8,236 nucleotides of DNA from Collinsella sp. (GTDB taxonomy: Bacteria > Actinomycetota > Coriobacteriia > Coriobacteriales > Coriobacteriaceae), in assembly GCA_031294825.1 (NCBI GenBank), contig JAUMPM010000061.1:1-8236 (forward strand), given 5' to 3'. Under the pieces are notes generated by a model. It made no database searches. It was given only the letters and a program-made list of their open reading frames with translations, and had not been told where the DNA came from. Positions 5,117-8,236 of this stretch are shown here, one piece after another; position 1 is the first letter of the stretch, and each line of letters starts with the position of its first letter. The position numbers and the translations under genes are program-made.

Positions 5117-7882
5117 ATGGATCAGGACCGCCAAAACAGCCAACGCCGCGACGCGCAGAACACGGAGCGCGAGCAGGATTTTACGACCTACCGCACTGCC
5201 CAAAGCTCAAACGATATGGTGCCGACGGTGTTTCGCCGCGGTGTCTACCGCACGATTCGCGGCAGCCTCAAACGCTTCTTGTCTATCGTCGTGATCACCG
5301 CGCTCGGCGTGAGCGTGATGTGCGGCCTTAAGGCGGGTTGCGAGGACCTGTGCGATTCGGTTGACGCCTACTTCGACCAGCAAAATGTCTATGACATTAA
5401 CGTGCAGTCGACCTATGGCCTGACTGACGATGATCTCGACGCCATCCAAGAGGTCGATGGCGTCGAAACGGCCGAGGGCATCTACACCGAGACCGCCTAC
5501 ACCGCCGTGGGCACAACGCGCGAGCGCGTGGTCGTGCAAAGTCTCTCCAAGGAGAATATCGATCAGCCAGTGCTCGTGAACGGCGATTTGCCCGAGAGCG
5601 CCGATGAGGTCGCGGTGACTTCGAAGTTCCTGAAGGCTTCGGGCAAAAAGCTCGGCGATACGGTGAGTTTTGCCGCCAATGACGCGAGCTCGTCCAATCA
5701 AAGCGCCAAGGACCAGTTTGCCGATGGCGATTACACCATCACGGCCGAGGTTCTCGATCCCACTGATGTGAGCTCCGACTCGACGGTCAACGCCTTCCGT
5801 GCCGCCTCGGCGGCGGACTATAAGTTCTATGTGAGCGAGGACGCCGCGACATCTTCTTCCTACTCCGCGGTCCACGTGGTCGTCGAGGGAGCCAAGGATC
5901 TCAACTCATATTCGGATGCCTACGCGGCAAAGATCAATGAGGTCAAGGGCAATATAGAGAAGATCCGCGAGGAGCGTGAGAAGGCGCGCGCTCAGGAGCT
6001 GACGGTCGACACGCCGACAAGCTTGGATGCGGCCGAGCGCCAGGCGAATATGCTCTTTGGGATTGAGCAGGACAACATCAATCGCATGGCCGAGGGCAGC
6101 GACGAGCGTGCGCAGGCGCAAGCCGACCTGGACCAGCGCCGTGCCGCCGCCGACCAGCAGTTTGCCGATGCCCGCGCCGAGATTTCCGATTTGGGCGAAT
6201 GCACCTGGTACATCCAGGACCGCGGCAACATCGCAAGCTACTCGAGCGTGGAGAGCGATAGCTCTTCGATCGAGGCCATCGCCACGGTGTTCCCGTTCAT
6301 CTTCTTTATCGTCGCCGTGCTCATTAGCCTTACCACCGCTACGCGTATGGTCGAGGAGGAGCGCACGCTCATCGGCCTGTATAAGGCGCTCGGTTATTCG
6401 CGCGGGCGCATCCTGTCCAAATACGTGGACTACGCGCTGTGGGCGTGTCTGATCGGTGGCGTGCTCGGCAATATCATCGGCTTTGTGGGCCTGCCGCTGT
6501 TCTTGTTTACGGTGTTCGACGACATGTATTCGCTGCCCCAGATGCTGCTTTCGTACGACATCGTGTCGTCGATTGTGTCGGTGGCGCTGTTTGCCGTGGG
6601 CGTGGTGGGCGCCACGATTGTCGCCTGCCGCCACGAGATGGCCGAGACCCCTGCCTCGCTCATGCGCCCCAAGGCTCCGCGCGCCGGCTCGCGCATTCTG
6701 CTCGAGCGCATCGGCTTTATCTGGTGCCGCATGGGCTTTTTGAACAAGGTGGCGGCGCGTAACCTGTTCCGCTACAAAAAGCGCGCCTTTATGACCATCT
6801 TCGGTATTGCCGGCTGCACGGCGCTCGTGATCTGCGGTATGGGTATCCGTGACACGTCGGTGGCGCTTTCGCCCAAACAGTACGGGCATATCACGCGCTA
6901 CGACCTGTTGGCGGTCGCCAATCCCGACGATTTTTCGCAGACGTGCGCGGCATTGGATGAGCGCAGCGCGGCCAATGATTCCAACGTGACCGTAACCTCG
7001 ACCCTGCCGATTATGACCGACAACGTTACCTTTACGTTTGGCGGCAAGAGCGAGACCGTGCAGCTCATCGTGATTCCCGACGACCGCACGGGTGACTTGG
7101 GCGATTACGTGCGCCTGGAGGATGAGTCCAAAGAACCGCTCGCCCTGCGTGACGGGGACGTGTATTTAAGCAAGAGTTCGCAGCTGGTGCTGGGAATCAA
7201 GCCGGGCGACACGGCGCACGTCCAGGATTCGTCACTCAACGTCGCTAAGGTCAAGGTTAGCGACATCTCGCTCAACTATCTGGGCAATACGCTTTATATG
7301 ACGCAGGGCACCTATGAGCGCGCGTTCGGTCGAAGCGTGCGCCTTAACGGCGTCTTTGTGCTGCTTAAGGGCTCATCTTCTGACCAGATTGCGTTTAGCA
7401 AGAAGATTAAGAGCGACGGTTGGCTCACCATCTCGAGCACGGCCGAACATTGGCAGAACTACGAGGCGAACTTTACGATTATCAATTCTGTCGTGGTGCT
7501 CGTGACCTTTATGGCGGCGTGCCTGTCGTTTGTGGTGGTGTTTACGCTGTCTAATACGAATATTTCGGAGCGCGAGCGCGAGCTGGCGACCATCAAGGTG
7601 CTGGGCTTCCGCCGTGGCGAGGTGCACCACTACGTCAACAAGGAGACGTTGATCCTCACGGCGATTGGCGCCGCGTTGGGCGTGCCGCTGGGCGGCTTGC
7701 TGGCCGAGAGCTTTACCTACATTTTGCAGATGCCGTCGCTGTACTTTGACGTCGAGGTCGAGCCGCTAAGCTACGTGCTTGCTGTGGTGCTTTCCTTTGG
7801 CTTTACGTTTATCGTCAACCTCGCCACCAATCGTACCCTCAACAAGATCGACATGGTCGGCGCCCTCAAAAGCGCCGAGTAA
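5117..7882 (+). CDS. FtsX-family ABC permease, two FtsX modules, 8 TM segments
   Basis: This is the membrane partner of the ATPase. I prefer ATG at 5117 (921 residues); GTG at 5105 would add four residues and overlap the ATPase stop. Residue numbers here count from the GTG. A hydrophilic cytoplasmic tail (1-50) precedes TM1 (about 57-76) and a large extracellular domain (about 77-390). Next come TM2-4 (391-412, 441-468, 487-507), TM5 (563-581), a second extracellular domain (about 582-790) and TM6-8 (792-816, 847-870, 887-908). Two FtsX coupling segments are clear: EEERTLIGLYKALGYSRGRI (417-436) and ERERELATIKVLGFRRGEV (822-840). Residues about 273-362 are rich in Glu, Arg, Ala and Gln and look like a helical hairpin or coiled coil in the first extracellular domain. 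The 1+3+1+3 layout is that of large MacB-like exporters of Gram-positive bacteria. A strong terminator follows 58 bases after the stop. Confidence 0.92.
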   Translation: MDQDRQNSQRRDAQNTEREQDFTTYRTAQSSNDMVPTVFRRGVYRTIRGSLKRFLSIVVITALGVSVMCGLKAGCEDLCDSVDAYFDQQNVYDINVQSTYGLTDDDLDAIQEVDGVETAEGIYTETAYTAVGTTRERVVVQSLSKENIDQPVLVNGDLPESADEVAVTSKFLKASGKKLGDTVSFAANDASSSNQSAKDQFADGDYTITAEVLDPTDVSSDSTVNAFRAASAADYKFYVSEDAATSSSYSAVHVVVEGAKDLNSYSDAYAAKINEVKGNIEKIREEREKARAQELTVDTPTSLDAAERQANMLFGIEQDNINRMAEGSDERAQAQADLDQRRAAADQQFADARAEISDLGECTWYIQDRGNIASYSSVESDSSSIEAIATVFPFIFFIVAVLISLTTATRMVEEERTLIGLYKALGYSRGRILSKYVDYALWACLIGGVLGNIIGFVGLPLFLFTVFDDMYSLPQMLLSYDIVSSIVSVALFAVGVVGATIVACRHEMAETPASLMRPKAPRAGSRILLERIGFIWCRMGFLNKVAARNLFRYKKRAFMTIFGIAGCTALVICGMGIRDTSVALSPKQYGHITRYDLLAVANPDDFSQTCAALDERSAANDSNVTVTSTLPIMTDNVTFTFGGKSETVQLIVIPDDRTGDLGDYVRLEDESKEPLALRDGDVYLSKSSQLVLGIKPGDTAHVQDSSLNVAKVKVSDISLNYLGNTLYMTQGTYERAFGRSVRLNGVFVLLKGSSSDQIAFSKKIKSDGWLTISSTAEHWQNYEANFTIINSVVVLVTFMAACLSFVVVFTLSNTNISERERELATIKVLGFRRGEVHHYVNKETLILTAIGAALGVPLGGLLAESFTYILQMPSLYFDVEVEPLSYVLAVVLSFGFTFIVNLATNRTLNKIDMVGALKSAE

Positions 7883-7940
7883 CCTGCCTGGGATTCAAGC
7901 CGTAGCGAGCTGTAACGTACCACAACCGCATTTTTGCATA

Positions 7941-7984
7941 AACCGCCCCGCCGATTGCATATTTCGGCGGGGCGGTTGCTTTTT
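7941..7984 (+). terminator. Intrinsic terminator of the ABC operon
   Basis: AACCGCCCCGCCGA (7941-7954) and TCGGCGGGGCGGTT (7964-7977) pair perfectly over 14 bp around a nine-base loop, and five T follow at 7980-7984. It lies 58 bp after the permease stop. On the opposite strand the trailing T-run is poor, so it acts mainly rightwards. Confidence 0.92.
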
Positions 7985-8004
7985 GCCCGCGGGTACCCCA
8001 GGGG

Positions 8005-8216
8005 GCGGCGTGCAAATTCCGGAGTATTCAGCATCCCGGAGCCCGCGTGTGCGGGAGCGGGCGCACAAAACAGCGCTTAAAGTCCTGATTCTGAGCCCCC
8101 AACGCCTCAAGAGCCGCTCGTTTTTTACAGGATGCGGCCCATGGCGCCTGCCTTTCGCCCCAAATCCACTATGCAGGTGCCCTCGGCTGCTGAATACTCC
8201 AAAAAATTCACGCCGC
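8005..8216. repeat. 212-bp non-coding element bounded by 29-bp imperfect inverted repeats
   Basis: The left arm (8005-8033) and the inverted right arm (8188-8216) agree at 24 of 29 positions. They share GCGGCGTG at the outer end and GGAGTATTCAGCA at the inner end, with mismatches only in the eight-base A/T-rich middle. The interior has no gene. It contains CCCGC/GCGGG (8042-8046 with 8051-8055) and GGATGCGGC (8130-8138), which is complementary to GCCGCATCC at the right arm (8212-8220). It may be a MITE-like or REP-type intergenic element. No transposase and no obvious target duplication are visible. Confidence 0.6.
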
Positions 8217-8236
8217 ATCCTACCCCCCGCACTTGC

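Noticed and set aside
5906..6889. Long minus-strand open frame of 327 codons opposite the permease gene
   Set aside because: Its product is a histidine- and arginine-rich string with no family resemblance, and the plus strand carries an unmistakable FtsX permease. It is an antisense shadow of GC-rich codons.
8111..8126. T-run after GAGCCGCTCG as a second terminator
   Set aside because: The arms GAGC/GCTC leave a one-base loop, which cannot form a hairpin.
7895..8218. Minus-strand open frame of 107 codons at the right end
   Set aside because: It crosses the intrinsic terminator and both arms of the inverted repeat, and has no known domain.

Overview
The window looks like a piece of a high-GC Actinomycetota chromosome. 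A gut Coriobacteriia such as Collinsella is my best guess. That rests on base composition, codon use and a perfect CGAAC-N4-GTTCG type SOS box; no rRNA or other marker is present to prove it. Five genes are well supported, plus the N-terminal two thirds of a transposase, and the intergenic DNA is unusually rich in repeats and structured sites.

Layout. (1) 1-719, minus: an IS110-family transposase, cut by the left window edge. Its long non-coding left end (720 to about 1018) has a plausible promoter and foldable sequence of the kind that encodes bridge RNA in IS110 elements. (2) 1018-1293: a G-rich gene-free stretch with two diverged tandem 51-bp repeats. (3) 1294-1872, plus: ogt, O6-alkylguanine-DNA alkyltransferase. 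(4) 1912-2052: two and a half copies of a 62-bp palindromic REP-like repeat, between the convergent ogt and CLC genes. (5) 2079-3329, minus: a CLC antiporter whose motifs fit the fluoride-exporting CLC-F branch. Its leader contains a terminator-like hairpin. (6) 3500-4138, minus: a GyrI-like protein with a perfect LexA-type palindrome between its putative -10 and -35. (7) 4139-4409: the divergent intergenic region. (8) 4410-5111 and 5117-7882, plus: an ABC exporter operon of ATPase plus an 8-TM FtsX-type permease, ended by a strong intrinsic terminator at 7941-7984. (9) 7985-8236: no gene, but a 212-bp element bounded by 29-bp imperfect inverted repeats.

How it fits together. The alkyltransferase, the SOS-box-controlled GyrI-like protein, the probable toxic-anion exporter and the drug-type ABC exporter suggest a stress and toxin-protection neighbourhood. 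The genes sit on both strands in separate transcription units, so a single system is inference. The firmest new observation is the SOS box on the GyrI-like gene. The most interesting RNA candidates are the IS110 leader and the CLC leader.
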